Source of the DNA: Euprymna scolopes
Lineage: Eukaryota; Mollusca; Cephalopoda; Sepiida; Sepiolidae
Direction of reading: 5' to 3'
NCBI GenBank assembly: GCA_024364805.1
Contig: CM044514.1
Span: forward strand, 20,511,244 to 20,537,351
Length of the DNA stretch: 26,108 nucleotides
Each line of letters begins with the position of its first letter. Positions within the stretch are counted from its first letter, which is position 1. Below the pieces are notes generated by a model, which was not told where the DNA came from, made no database searches, and saw only the letters and a program-made list of their open reading frames with translations. Below, one piece after another: positions 10,111-20,136 of this stretch. The translations under genes were made by a program, and so were the position numbers.

Positions 10111-11390
10111 AAGAGGCCCTCGACTTGTTATTTTGTGCATGCGATTCTCTTTGCAGCTACGAGCGACGAAGCCAAGAAGCATAAAAGGTATCTCCACATT
10201 TGGTTATACACACATGCATACACGTACTAACTAGACGTTAAGACATTATGAAACGGGCATTTATAGACTCTAGATGTATCACAATTACATACACAGATAC
10301 AAAGAGACATACGTAAGGAGATACACACGCAACAGACAAAAAGCCTTCCCTTGCTACACAACAGGTTGTTGCCTGCCCGTTATACTAATTTGACGAAGCC
10401 TTTCGACTACAATGCTATAGTACTTCGAGGCTGAAAGATTTCATATTATCAAACTTTCAATTGGCTTATACGTTTAATAAAAATAATCCAAGACAGATGT
10501 GGCCTTGACAACTTAAAACGTTTGTTAAAGATTGTATATCGTATTGAGACAAAGGTGTAACATAGCGAATAAATTTTTGCCACGTAAATAAATAATATTT
10601 CTTCTGATTCACGATCGTTTAAATATGAAACATCGAATGTCAGGACGACGAAGGCTTTAGTTAAATTAAGCAGGTTAACTTGACGTTCTGAGTTCAAATG
10701 CCGGAATTTAACAAGTTAACTTAAAGAATGCCAAAAGTCCAGGAGACAAGAATGCAGACAGTATACCCATGGCGTTCCAGTAAAAGTATGGTTCACGATT
10801 CTATGAGGCTTTCTGAAGAAAGCCGGAGAGCATCATGGTTAAAATATCGTGAGATCAACATACAACCCCGCATAGGTAAAATTCTAACTTAACAGGATAT
10901 CGAGTATGTGTTTGCTTTGTAGGTTTCGGTTGCCTGACAAGAAAAGAAAAAAAAATGGCTATTCGCAGTTGCTTTTATACATAACGATCACGCGTGAGTA
11001 ACACAAACTCTCTACACAAATGAGACTACACCTCACATATAAAAGGAATCGTAGCTCTAACGTGAGGTTGAGTTGGAAGAATCATGTGACGGAGATGGAC
11101 ACGTGCGACAGACTGTTGAAGGTAATTAGAAAAATCGTGAGCGGAAAAGATCCAAAATTTATTGAAACTGACTTTCAAACAAACTCCAGAAAGCCTTTAT
11201 AGTAAGAAATGAGACATTTAGAAAAAGAAACAACATTTTAAATATTTTATTCACAGAGTTTTTTTAGTACATGCGTTAAAATAATATCAGTGAATAATAC
11301 TAGGTGTGGCAAGGTAATGGAAATGTTTGCTGTTTTAATAATAATAAAAGAAAAAAAAATGAATGCCCGTTATTATAAAAAAGGTTCTGG
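10111..11390. other. no gene seen
   Basis: About 1.3 kb of mixed, mostly single-copy looking sequence. GAGTTCAAATGCC (10689-10701) resembles a Pol III B box but has no partner A box at tRNA spacing. A 60-codon frame at 11020-11202 has no recognisable features. Confidence 0.4.
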
Positions 11391-11392
11391 TA

Positions 11393-12277
11393 CGAGGCGC
11401 CTTCAATAAATTTCAAGACCTTTTTGTACAGGCATTTTAAATTGTTGTAGACTTTTGAAAATTCAATATGTTATTGCTATACACGTTATGAGATGACTGG
11501 CTAATTTTTATGATTTGAGGTTCAAATGAACAGCTACAGCAGGAATTGGAATACACACTGCTAAAGCCTGATTACCACAGCTGATAAATTTCCTAAATGG
11601 AATCTGAACGTGAAGACATTTTAGGACGACGATATACAATAAACTTCTGTTTTAAACTTGGTAAAAATGCCACAAAAACATAATATTCTTCAGACTGCTT
11701 TTAGACCATGTTGCATGAATCGAGCATCATATTTTAGTAGCATAAGAGATTCAAGGAGAGTAGGAAGTTTGTGAGGGATGATGAGAGGTGTGGGAGGAGT
11801 TAGGAAGTCGAAACACCACAGTTAATCGGCCAAATAAAGAATTTCATGGATAAGGACCGTCGTTTGTTCATAGAGACAGTAGGTGTACAGTTTAATGTCA
11901 GTGTGGGAACTGTACGCACAATTATTTGCGAGAAAAACTGAAGATGCGGAAGATTTGCGCGAAGTTTGTTCCACGGACGCTCAAAGAATATCAGAAGGAA
12001 AGACGTTGTCATAGACATCAAAACAGTTCCTCACCCTCCCTATAGTTCAGACCTTGCTCCCTGTGACTTTTGATGATTCCCTAAGCTCAAGGAAGGAAAA
12101 CCTTAGTGGCTGTCATTATGAGACAAGAAGATGAAAGGAGCTGTGGCGATGATCATTGATACGCTCGCACAAAAGGACTTGTATCAGGCCTTCCAGAAGT
12201 TGTTGCATTACAGCCGAGGGAGATTATTTTAAAGTGCACACACGAAAAAAGTTTGGAAACTTATTGTAGGCACCTCA
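11393..12277 (+). mobile_element. mariner transposon, internally deleted, with terminal inverted repeats
   Basis: Terminal inverted repeats of about 33 bp lie at 11393-11426 and 12245-12277 (CGAGGCGCCTTCAATAAAT against, in reverse, TGAGGTGCCTACAATAAGT; roughly 80% identity). TA flanks both ends (11391-11392, 12278-12279). The + strand encodes transposase remnants: RRYTINFCFKLGKNATKT near 11610-11690, CCMNRAS near 11710, FMDKDRR near 11842, VSVGTVRTII near 11900 and PHPPYSSDLAPCDF near 12032-12073, which carries the last residue of the mariner D,D34D triad. The order and motifs are typical of mariner. Several frameshifts and stops occur. The segment that should lie between 'KERRCH' (about 12010) and 'PHPPYS' is deleted, removing the first two catalytic aspartates. 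Confidence 0.85.
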
Positions 12278-12279
12278 TA

Positions 12280-12757
12280 CAACTTTTGATGTCTTTTAGC
12301 TGTTTATGCAAACAACCGAAAGATACCGGAGCGCTTTGCTAATCAGAAATCTCGACGACACCTTTGGTCTTTCGGAGGATAAAACTCTGCAGAGAAGAGG
12401 GTTTCCGCGATGATAGCACTAAGAGGAACGCCGAAACATTCCTTTTCTTCCTTTTGCACTAACTAAAAATAAAAATCGTTAACATTTTCAAAAATTGATT
12501 AAAAATCTTATTGCAAAAAAAAAAAAAAGAAAAATAAAAAAAACCATGTATACCTTTTGAACCGAACAAAAATTGAACTGTTATTTTTTTTTTTAACTCC
12601 AACCTTTAACTTACCTCAGTCTAAGCTGGTCATAAACCAACCCTTCAACACTTACACCCACTTTGGTAGAGAGAAAAAAAGGCACAACTGTTAGCTACGA
12701 AATGGTGTTCAAGTTTCGTCGGAGGATATAAAATTTATAACAATATAAGCACTTCTG
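12280..12757. other. no gene seen
   Basis: Mixed sequence with A-rich and T-rich homopolymer runs (12515-12545, 12582-12593). I see nothing I can name. Confidence 0.4.
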
Positions 12758-12876
12758 ATGTATACAGCGAAGAGCGGACATTTTTTGTGTGTTTCATTAA
12801 ACTGTCGCTAGGTGTCGCTTCTCGGTCAAAGAACAGGGAACGATAACTCGTACTTTTGGGGGAATTCTTTGAAAAC
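12758..12876 (+). repeat. dispersed repeat block shared with 24207-24282 and 2741-2772
   Basis: Positions 12793-12830 match 24245-24282 at 33 of 38 bases (ACTGTCGCTAGGTGTCGCTT against ATTGTCGCCAGGTGGCGCTT and flanks), and weaker similarity extends about 35 bases to the left. The following GGGAACGATAACTCG...GGGGGAATTCTTTGAAAA (12837-12872) resembles 2741-2772. Three partly overlapping matches in one window point to an old dispersed repeat of unknown class. Confidence 0.5.
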
Positions 12877-13091
12877 TTTATCTTAAAATGGATGTAAATT
12901 TCCTAAATATGCGACATGAACCAGTGAATAAAGGAAAAATGAATGATATCGATAAAAAGATGGAAAGAAAAGAGAAATAGAAAATGTAAAGAGAAGACGA
13001 AGAACAGAAAGAGAAAGACTGAAAGAAAAGGGAGAGAAACAGTGAAACATTCATGGTGAACGAGGCATAAAAAATAACAAAGTTCTGCAGT

Positions 13092-13264
13092 GCCCCCCTC
13101 CATTTAGCCCCCAAAGTCCCCCAAGGATTTAACATATTTAAAGTTGAGTTCATCACCATGCAAAAAAAGAAATGACTAAGTCAATCATTTGTCCCCTCCT
13201 TTAGCCATAAAAGTCCCCAAAGCCTTAACATATTTAAATTTGAGTTCAGCACCATGCAAAACAG
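13092..13264 (+). repeat. two-unit tandem duplication, 96-bp period
   Basis: 13092-13166 and 13191-13264 share CCCTCC, TTTAGCC, AAAGTCCCC, TTAACATATTTAAA, TTGAGTTCA and CACCATGCAAAA in order, offset by 96 bases. It probably reflects a local duplication inside a longer dispersed repeat. Confidence 0.8.
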
Positions 13265-13862
13265 CTAAATAGATATACATAGAAAATCTTGGACAAATAT
13301 AGTAAAATAGTCCCGAAAATAGAGTGTTTTTATTAGCCACTAAAGAGCGCCTGCGACAAACCCAAAGTTATCGCGAAGTATAGACAAACAAAATTATATA
13401 GAAATCAGTTATTTACAACATTTCAGAAAGTTTTATAAAAATCCAAGGCATCAATTTTTTTTATAAGCACAAAAGTGTCAATTTTAGCCAATTTAACCAG
13501 AATAGCATCCCTAGGGAGGGGGGGGGTAACCGAAGTTATCCCGGGAAATCAGTTCTGTTACTTTTTTACTCATATCATGTTTAGTGTTTGTGCAAAATTA
13601 AAAAAAAAATTTCAAGGTGTAGTTATTGAGAAAAGTGCAGACAGGCGGGCGGACAAGGGTGAATTTACAGATCCACTCTCTTTTTGTCTGGGGACCAAAA
13701 AGAGATAGAAAGCGTGAAAGAAAGCTAGAACAAACGTTATTACAAGAAAGTTAATCATGAAGAAGAGAAAACAAAAAAAAAAAAAAGAAAGAAACAGATT
13801 TTTAAAAATTAAATAGAAGAAGAAAAAAGAAGAAACGAAAATAATTGTTGGAAATAAACTTT
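13265..13862. other. probable dispersed repeat, unclassified; purine tract
   Basis: The text from 13265 to about 13690 contains a G run (13518-13527) and a GACAGGCGGGCGGACAAGGG stretch (13639-13658), features often found at the ends of dispersed repeats in invertebrate genomes. A 77-codon frame (13475-13708) crosses it without recognisable motifs. From 13730 to 13850 the sequence is purine-rich. Confidence 0.35.
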
Positions 13863-14725
13863 GGTATATCAACTCTTTTCTAGTTATTTAATGCAGAATT
13901 AAGTAATTTTGAAGAAAGAACATATGCTTCAAGTTATTTATATCTAGAAATGTTTATTAAATACATTTGTTTTGTTTCACAGCATATTAACCCTTTTGTA
14001 TTTATTTAATGCCGAATCCGGCAAGTCTTGAAAAAAGTTTATTCCTTAATCTGTTTGTATCATCAAATATTTATTCATGGTGCTTGATTGGTTTTATTTT
14101 TCGGTACATCAACCCTATTCGGATATTGAACACTGAATTTATTTATTTTGGACAAACTTTTCATGCTTCAAGTTTTTTTTATATCTTCAAATATTTATTA
14201 ATGATTTTTACTTTAGTTGCTTTGTAAAATAAAATTGCTTATCTGGGTTTGGTTGTTTAGTTTTACTCCATATCAACCCCTTTTCGGATTGTTTAATGCC
14301 GAATCCAGTTATTTGGAAATAGTATTCGTGTTGCATTCAGTTATTTTGTAGAAGGTTTTTATTCTTCAAGCTTTTTGTATCTTCAATCGCTTGTTTTACG
14401 TGTTTGGTTTCGTTGTTTTAGAGCGGATTTTATCGTTTTTGTTCCCTGCCCTGCAGAACATGAATGAGTTTTGCAATGGGAAATGGAAAGGGTTCCAGTA
14501 TAAATGTTTGGTACATTTTACGTTAGGAAACCAGTTAGGAAGTGAGGTAGATAGAAAGAGAAAGGGGAAATGGGAAGAAAGAAAAGGAGGAAAAGGGTGG
14601 GTTGTTGTTTTTGTTTTTGGTTTTGTAGAACATGATCACGTTTTGCAAAAGAAAGCAGAAAAACAAAAAACATTTCGTCTCAGGAAGCCAATATCTTCAG
14701 AAATCCTGATCTGGTAACACCAGAA
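13863..14725 (+). repeat. long dispersed repeat, plus-oriented copy, with internal tandem units
   Basis: This copy matches the reverse complement of 18128-18712 through many blocks: TTTAATGCCGAATCCAGTTA, GCTTCAAG, CTTTTTGTATCTTCAATCGC, GATTTTATCGTTTTTGTTC, TTTGGTACATTTT and GGAAGCCAATATCTTCAGA. The left part contains about four units beginning TATCAAC (near 13865, 13985, 14105 and 14270), so the family carries its own tandem repeat. A 108-codon frame (14391-14717) overlaps it but is not preserved in the other copy. Confidence 0.75.
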
Positions 14726-14860
14726 ATGTTTTGTTTTTTTGTGTTTTATTTGGCAGAACATGGTGCAAAATGAAAAAAAACACACACACACACACACACA
14801 ATTATATCAATGTTTGGTACATTTAAGTTAGGAAACCAGTGTGTCTACCGCGGATTTATC
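14726..14860 (+). repeat. duplicated tail of the long dispersed repeat with (CA)n
   Basis: AATGTTTGGTACATTTAAGT (14809 on), followed by TAGGAAACCAGT, repeats the sequence at 14503-14535. Both are preceded by GCAGAACATG. A (CA)n run (14781-14801) sits where the minus-oriented copy has a (GA/CT)n run (18371-18385). Confidence 0.65.
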
Positions 14861-15032
14861 ATTTCATATAATAGATGGGTTTTGGTATTTTTGGCCCTTT
14901 GCAAATCACAATGTCGGTATATTATACTCTAACAGACCCGTGCTAAGCCCATCATCATAAAATAGGTCTTAAAGATAAAGTAAAAAAAAGTTAGAAAAAT
15001 ATTGTTCTTGTTAGAATAATCTCGTAATGATA

Positions 15033-15033
<1 letters not shown>

Positions 15034-15107
<74 letters not shown>

Positions 15108-15158
15108 ATAAATCTTATTTATAAAACTCACTACATTTGTCTGTCTGTCTGTCTGTCT
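15034..15158. repeat. (AT)n and (CTGT)n microsatellites
   Basis: About 70 bases of pure AT (15034-15105), then a short linker and five or six CTGT units (15139-15158). Confidence 0.95.
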
Positions 15159-15364
15159 ATATATTTTCAAACTATATCTCTTCAGAAACTAAAGTCGCTG
15201 AGCGGCCTCAAATAATTGGATTTTTTAATGGACCGTTTTTTATGGGTCTTTATCCGGTTGAAATAGTTTTTAAGAGGTCAAAAAGATGTCAAAATTGAGA
15301 AAAATAGTTGTGCATTCATCTTAGTTAATTTTTAATCAGTTCATATTCGTGTCATGTTCGTGTA

Positions 15365-15535
15365 ACGTCACCAGCTTTGAATGCTACAGGTTTGCTTTCG
15401 GTTTCGATTCTAGTTGATGCCACCTAAATGTTTTGTTTTTTTCTTTTAAAATCACGACTCTATAATAATATATACGAAATCTGGACAAATTAAAATATCA
15501 TATTTAAGCGTATTTTAAGACCGGGCAAAGCCCCT
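15365..15535 (+). mobile_element. tRNA-derived SINE, 5'-decayed copy
   Basis: TTTCGGTTTCGATTCTAGTT (15396-15415), continuing to GATGCC, matches the B-box region of the SINE at 4131-4381. The tail TTAAAATATCATATTTAAGC (15490-15509), then GTATTTTAAGACCGGGCAAAG, matches its 3' end. The A box is not clearly preserved. Confidence 0.6.
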
Positions 15536-15900
15536 CCCCCCGATAGTATTATTTGTTCGAGGTCTACATGGCTTGGAAACTAAAATACAAATGGTGATTC
15601 GGCCAATACTTACGGCGAAGCAATACTATGAAAAAGATTCCAGGCCCTTTTCGAAGTTCAACCTCAGAGAGATCAGGTCTTGTCGGTCAGCTCAATATAG
15701 GAAGAGTTTTTTTTCTTTAGCCGCTAAAATTGCCAACGAGTTTCTACACCTGTATATGCACGTGGATATAATTATTCTAAACACCGGTTGGTTCTCCCAC
15801 GTAGATCAGAAGGCTAAGTATCTACAGACAACCTAATCTGGTAGCACAACGGATGAAGAAAATAATTGAGATGATGCATGAAAAAAGCGGAAACATTTTA
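15536..15900. other. no gene seen; unassigned 87-codon frame
   Basis: A + strand frame at 15573-15836 is open for 87 codons but lacks recognisable domains. The segment is less AT-rich than the flanks. No splice structure or neighbour supports a gene. Confidence 0.3.
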
Positions 15901-15929
15901 ATTTAAAGTATTTGTTAAAATATAAAGAA

Positions 15930-16205
15930 AGTAGGAATGAAAAAAAAAAGAATGAAGAAGAATAAAATATCGGCTGCACAGAGAAAAAAAAAAGAAGAAA
16001 ATGTAAAGGTAATGAAAACATATTTTGAAAGAAAAAAAGAAACTGAAAGAATAAAAAAGAAAGAAGGGAAGAAAAAAAAACGAGAAAGACAATAATACAA
16101 TTAGGAAGATGGAGAAAGAAAAGAAAGAATGAAATAGATATACTAAAAACCGATAAAAAAAAGAGAAGAGAAAAATAAGTAGAAAAGAAAAAAAAAGAAG
16201 CGCGA
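15930..16205. repeat. purine-rich (A/G) tract
   Basis: About 275 bases dominated by AAAGAAAGAAAA-type motifs on the + strand. The minus-strand Phe/Ser/Leu-rich frames here are repeat translations. Confidence 0.9.
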
Positions 16206-16725
16206 TCAAAGTTATGTCATGACGTTTTCATCATGATTTTCCCTGTGAAAATTGCAGTCGAAAATATTTGGATTTTCGCCAATATGGCGCTGATGGCCGT
16301 ACGAATTGCTTGCCGGTTGTGTGAAAGGAGAAGGTCTTTTTTCGAAATGTCACCTCGGGGGAATAACTTCCTTTTCCACGCCCCATACCCTTACTGACCC
16401 CACCCCTTTCCGACCTCCGCCGATTCCAAAAAAAAAAAAAAAAAAAAAAAAAAAACGGCTAGGGGGCGCTAGTTTATATGAAAGAGGGTCTTGGCGTCAT
16501 CACAAGCCGCACTGTCAGGTGAGTAGCACTTAGTCGAGCAAATCTGGTGGGAAGGCAGTTTCTCACTAAGGCCAAAAAAGGAATAGGTCAGCGCTTGTGT
16601 TGTTGTTGTTGCTGCTCTATTCTCTTCTTTCCAAGATATTATTCGGTGTATAGTTGAACTGACATAGTTTTTCCGGGCAAGAAAAAAATAACTAAAAAAA
16701 AAAGAATGAATTGGAGAAGTGTTAG
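16206..16725. other. GC-richer segment with poly(A) run; no gene seen
   Basis: The segment contains CCAATATGGCGCTGATGGCC (16279-16298), a pyrimidine-rich stretch, a 28-base A run (16428-16455) and CAGGTGAGTA (16516-16525), a perfect-looking 5' splice donor. It could be a promoter-proximal exon or a retroposed sequence with a poly(A) tail. No conserved protein frame supports either. Confidence 0.25.
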
Positions 16726-16743
16726 TGAGAAAGAAAGAAAGAA

Positions 16744-16783
<40 letters not shown>
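16726..16783. repeat. (GAAA)n/(GA)n microsatellite
   Basis: GAAA units pass into an uninterrupted GA run on the + strand. Confidence 0.95.
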
Positions 16784-16790
<7 letters not shown>

Positions 16791-16950
16791 AGGTTTAGCA
16801 ATAACAAACCGAAAGCATTACCATTTCTTTGCCTCTGCAAGAGGGCAGGGTTAGACATAAAGTTGGCTTATGATATATAGAAAACTCCAGGGTTATTATA
16901 GATTGAGGGGGGAAACTGCTTGAGTTTACTAGTTTCTATCCCATTTGAAG

Positions 16951-17571
16951 ATTCTTGAGCTAATTGCCAGGACTGCTGCAAGAAAAGTGGGCTCCCTCTA
17001 ACGTGCTAGAAGGTTACTCACGCAGAAAGTATCATTTATATCTACAAAGCCATTATCCGTTCATGCATAGAGTACTGTTGTCACATCTGAGCTGATTCAT
17101 TTGCCACTAGTCTGTCGTTCCTGGATAGGGTTAAAAAAAGAGTCGCCAACGTAATAGGTCCCACACTGTCAGTCAAACTCCAACCTCTGTCACATTGCCA
17201 AAATGTATTATCCTTGTGCCTGTTTTACAAGTACTTTAATGATAATTGCTCGGACGAGCTCAAAACACTGGCGGCCCCTAGTCGTAAATACCCTCGATAA
17301 ACCCAACATACATCAAAATCTCACCTATACACTGTAGAGATACCTAGATGTCGGAAAGCCTTCTACTCAGCTAGCTTCTTCTCTCAAACTGCTAGACTTC
17401 CCTCCCAGGCCACTTATTCCCTAACTGTACTGACATGCAGGAGTTCAAGCGTAATGTGAGCAGACATCTCGCTGCCTAACTCTCTACATAATGTCCCTGC
17501 AAATTTGGTCGTAAATAGTAGCCCCTTATGATTTAGTGGTACTCTGCCTTGTTTGTGGTGAAAAAAAAAAA
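16951..17571 (+). mobile_element. LINE family A, copy 2, decayed
   Basis: Nucleotide similarity to copy 1 runs from GCCAGGACTGCTGCAAGAAA (16966 on) through GGGCTCCCTCT, GTGCTAGAAGGTTACTCACG, TGTTGTCACAT and AGAGTCGCCAACGTAATAGG to the 3' UTR GCCTTGTTTGTGGTG and an 11-base poly(A) (17561-17571). Stops and frameshifts interrupt every part of the protein. It is 5'-truncated slightly later than copies 3 and 4. Confidence 0.85.
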
Positions 17572-17604
17572 CAATTAGAAAATAAGGTGCGAAAACGTCA
17601 CTGT

Positions 17605-17700
17605 AATTTGATTGGCTCCCCTCTTTCTTCTTCACTGAAATCTCTTTCTCACAGACGTGATGTTCTATAAATACTCTCATGGCATCTGTTTTTCAGAATT
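17605..17700 (+). promoter_or_regulatory. possible TATA/CCAAT promoter-like arrangement
   Basis: TATAAATA at 17666-17673 is preceded, 51 bases upstream, by an inverted CCAAT box (ATTGG, 17611-17615). The spacing suits a Pol II core promoter. No recognised gene follows: the 67- and 81-codon frames downstream (17657-17860, 17746-17991) have no known features. It may be chance. Confidence 0.2.
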
Positions 17701-17739
17701 TGCTGATCTATTCCTTGCTTCCCTTGTTCCGGCTCGTTT

Positions 17740-17759
17740 GGCTCGTTGGTCGAGTGGTC
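17740..17759 (+). other. tRNA-Pro-like 5' half
   Basis: GGCTCGTTGGTCGAGTGGT agrees with the conserved first 19 bases of eukaryotic tRNA-Pro (GGCTCGTTGGTCTAGTGGT) at all but one position and includes the A box. No anticodon arm, B box or matching 3' acceptor strand follows, so it is not a functional tRNA gene. It could be a tRNA fragment or the head of a decayed SINE. Confidence 0.35.
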
Positions 17760-17760
17760 T

Positions 17761-18127
17761 CCCTCAATTCCCTATTCTAATACACCATTGTTATGCAGCT
17801 TCTTATTCCAGTGGTTTCTTTTTCAAGAACCGCTGGCAAGTGAAACTCCCCTCCTGCTGACAGTTTTCCTCCTTACCTATAACCCTGGTCTTTTAAAGAT
17901 TAAGGTTATTGGCATCGCATGTCTTTTCGATAATCATCTTTTGTTCTTGTTAGCTCCTTATACCAAGTGGCTTCACGCTTTGTCTGGATAAAGTAGGATT
18001 TCTTCTTCATTGGCTGAGGGCAGAAATAGTGGTATGTAACATCAGAACAGATACTCTGGACGAAAGGCTTCCATTTATTATATGCGTTTAATGATAAAAA
18101 TATTTATTTATAACATGGCATGGTGCT
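17761..18127. other. no gene seen
   Basis: Mixed sequence with two overlapping unrecognised + frames. Nothing else could be supported. Confidence 0.4.
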
Positions 18128-18712
18128 ACCAGATCAGGATGTCTGAAGATATTGGCTTCCTGGGATAAAATGCACCTAACATTGATGCATTTGTTTTTCT
18201 ACTTCCTTTTGCAAAACTTAATCATATTCTGCAAAATCAAAACCAAAAACAACAACCAATCTTTTCCCCCTTTTCCTTTTTCCCATTTCCCTTTTCTCTT
18301 TCTACCCCCTCCCACTTCCTGATTAGTTTCCTAACTCAAAATGTACCAAACTTTAATACTGTAACCCTTTTCTCTCTCTCTCTCATTGAGAGAACAAAAA
18401 CGATAAAATCCACTCTTAAACAACCAAACCAAACACTACAAACTAGCGATTGAAGATACAAAAAGCTTGAAGAATAAAAACCTTCTGCAAAATAACTGAA
18501 TGCGACATAAATACTATTTCCTAAATAACTGGATTCGGCATTAAATAACCCGAAAAAGGGTTGATATGCCATAAAACAAAACAACAAAACCAAACTCTAC
18601 AAATAAATATTTGAGGATATAAAGAACTTGAAGCATAAAAACTGTTTCCAAAATAACTTGATTCGGCATTAAATAACCTGAAAAGGGTTGATATACCGTA
18701 AAACAAAAACAA
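18128..18712 (-). repeat. long dispersed repeat, minus-oriented copy
   Basis: This is the reverse-complement partner of 13863-14725; see that entry for shared blocks. It contains two TATCAACCCTTTT...AATGCCGAATC units (minus strand, near 18700-18660 and 18565-18530) about 130 bases apart. Minus-strand frames (18336-18593, 18521-18835) show FNAESSYLGNS-like segments, but the neighbouring unit is read in a different frame, so they reflect the tandem DNA, not a protein. Confidence 0.75.
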
Positions 18713-18934
18713 CAAAACCAAACCAAACCACCAAAACATGGCGGTCGGTTTGAAATTGATTTTTTTACTCAGTTCTTGATTGGTCCAATCTACCAGATGA
18801 CGTAACCATTTTATTAGTGAGTCAGCTTTTATCAAGGCCTAAATGCTACCCGAAGAGAAGAGTTACCACAGGTGTCAGTTGTCAACAAACATCACTTTGA
18901 TAAGATTGGAAACGACGGGTGAAATTTATTATTT
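18713..18934. other. no gene seen
   Basis: A short segment holding an ACATGGCGGTC motif (18737-18747) and a TTGATTGGTCCAATC palindrome (18776-18790). Confidence 0.3.
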
Positions 18935-19155
18935 ACTAGCAACGGGTACTTGGCGTTGCCCGGTCGTAAAATACTCTTAAATATATTTTAATTCATGCAA
19001 ATTTCGCATTTATTATTACAGAGCCAATTCACTGTTGAATATTATATATAGAGTACTGATATCAAAAGTTTTAAAATGATTTGGTTGCTATCAGCTAGAA
19101 ACCAAAACATTTAGCGATCCAGCCGCATTTCCTACCGTTTGAGTTATTGACAAAC
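18935..19155 (-). mobile_element. tRNA-derived SINE, minus strand
   Basis: On the minus strand the copy reads from a decayed head (CTCAAACGGTAGG, about 19142-19130) through GTTTTGGTTTCTAGCTGATA (19108-19089) to the body GTGAATTGGCTCTGTAATAA. It ends in the tail TTAAGAGTATTTTACGACCG, GGCAACGCC and GTTGCTAGTAAAT (ends near 18935). Body and tail match 4131-4381. The 3' end is well preserved and is followed by AATAATAAAT. Confidence 0.75.
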
Positions 19156-19689
19156 AGATAACAAACACATAAAATTAGACCACTTCAACCTATCAATAAA
19201 TTTTTGAATGCGAAAATGCAATAGAAATATGTCGGCAAGTTGAAATGAACGTTTTGCATTTCAACTTGCCTACATATTTCTCTACGTGTTATTCATCCAT
19301 CCAAACAAAGATTTTACATGTAAAACCATGTATAAACCATTCTTGGTGTATAATTTCTATTTCCTGTTACTTGCAGTGTTATGTAACCAGTAGCTTATGA
19401 GTGTATCGGTTAAATATTTTCACACGCATATACACATCTACTGTTTTATTTTTATAGAAGTAAATGGCTAAACAAGAATTTGTTTACAATGGACTTAAAT
19501 ACACCCACGTTGTAGTTAGCATGGAAGTAATCTCAGTACCGTATTCCACGGATTTGAAGTTCTTGGAAAGAAACTTTGTTTATGGAAATTCCGTTTATCT
19601 TAAGGTATAGAGACAAGGATAGGGAAGTTCTCTACTTTGATTGTAGTTAGACAAGTTTTTAATGCGAATGTTTTACAGGAACGAGCTGG
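19156..19689. other. no gene seen, apart from a hairpin
   Basis: Mixed AT-rich sequence between the SINE and the tandem array. Its one notable feature is the hairpin listed separately. Confidence 0.4.
19224..19280. other. near-perfect 24-bp inverted repeat (hairpin)
   Basis: GAAATATGTCGGCAAGTTGA (19224-19243 plus ATG) pairs with 19257-19280 (CATTTCAACTTGCCTACATA plus TTTC) at 23 of 24 positions, across a 9-base loop. Size and loop resemble either a tiny foldback element or a small-RNA precursor stem, although 24 bp is short for an animal microRNA precursor. Confidence 0.85.
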
Positions 19690-20132
19690 GTAGACCTAGC
19701 TTGATACACCAACAAAATATTCTATTTCAGACATTAGCATAACACTTTAAATAAAAAATTACCCCAATCAACGCAATACTATTCCAAACTAAAGTGAGTG
19801 TCTAGCAAAATAATGTTGCAACCTCAAGCGTTACAGATCGACGAAAATGCAATTTGAAACCTAAACGTAACCAAGGAACATATTCGTTTTTTTTTTTTAA
19901 ATAAGCAAGACAAACGAAAAGTATATTTTTAAGTTAAATGTAACACACTTACAAAATACTATTTCATACTTAAATATAACAGACCAACGGAATATTACGT
20001 CAAACTTAAGTGAGGCAGGCAACACAAATGCGATTCCAAGCTTAAGCGTGAAAAACCAACAAAATACTATTTAAACTTAAACATGACAGCCCGACGAAAT
20101 ACTATTTTAAACTTTAGCGGGACACACCAACA
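19690..20132. repeat. about 36-bp tandem array, left part
   Basis: Roughly a dozen diverged units of the form AAACTTAAGCGTGACAGACC followed by AACGAAATACTATTTC. Units are clearest at 19940-20130. The array resumes after the LINE at 20862, so it was one array before that insertion. Confidence 0.85.
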
Positions 20133-20136
20133 TAAA

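Noticed and set aside
10689-10701. Isolated B-box-like GAGTTCAAATGCC
   Set aside because: No A box at tRNA spacing and no acceptor stem.
18336-18835. Minus frames with repeated FNAESSYLGNS-like segments, suggesting a repeat protein
   Set aside because: The adjacent tandem unit is read in another frame and the plus-oriented copy at 13863-14725 does not keep the frame.
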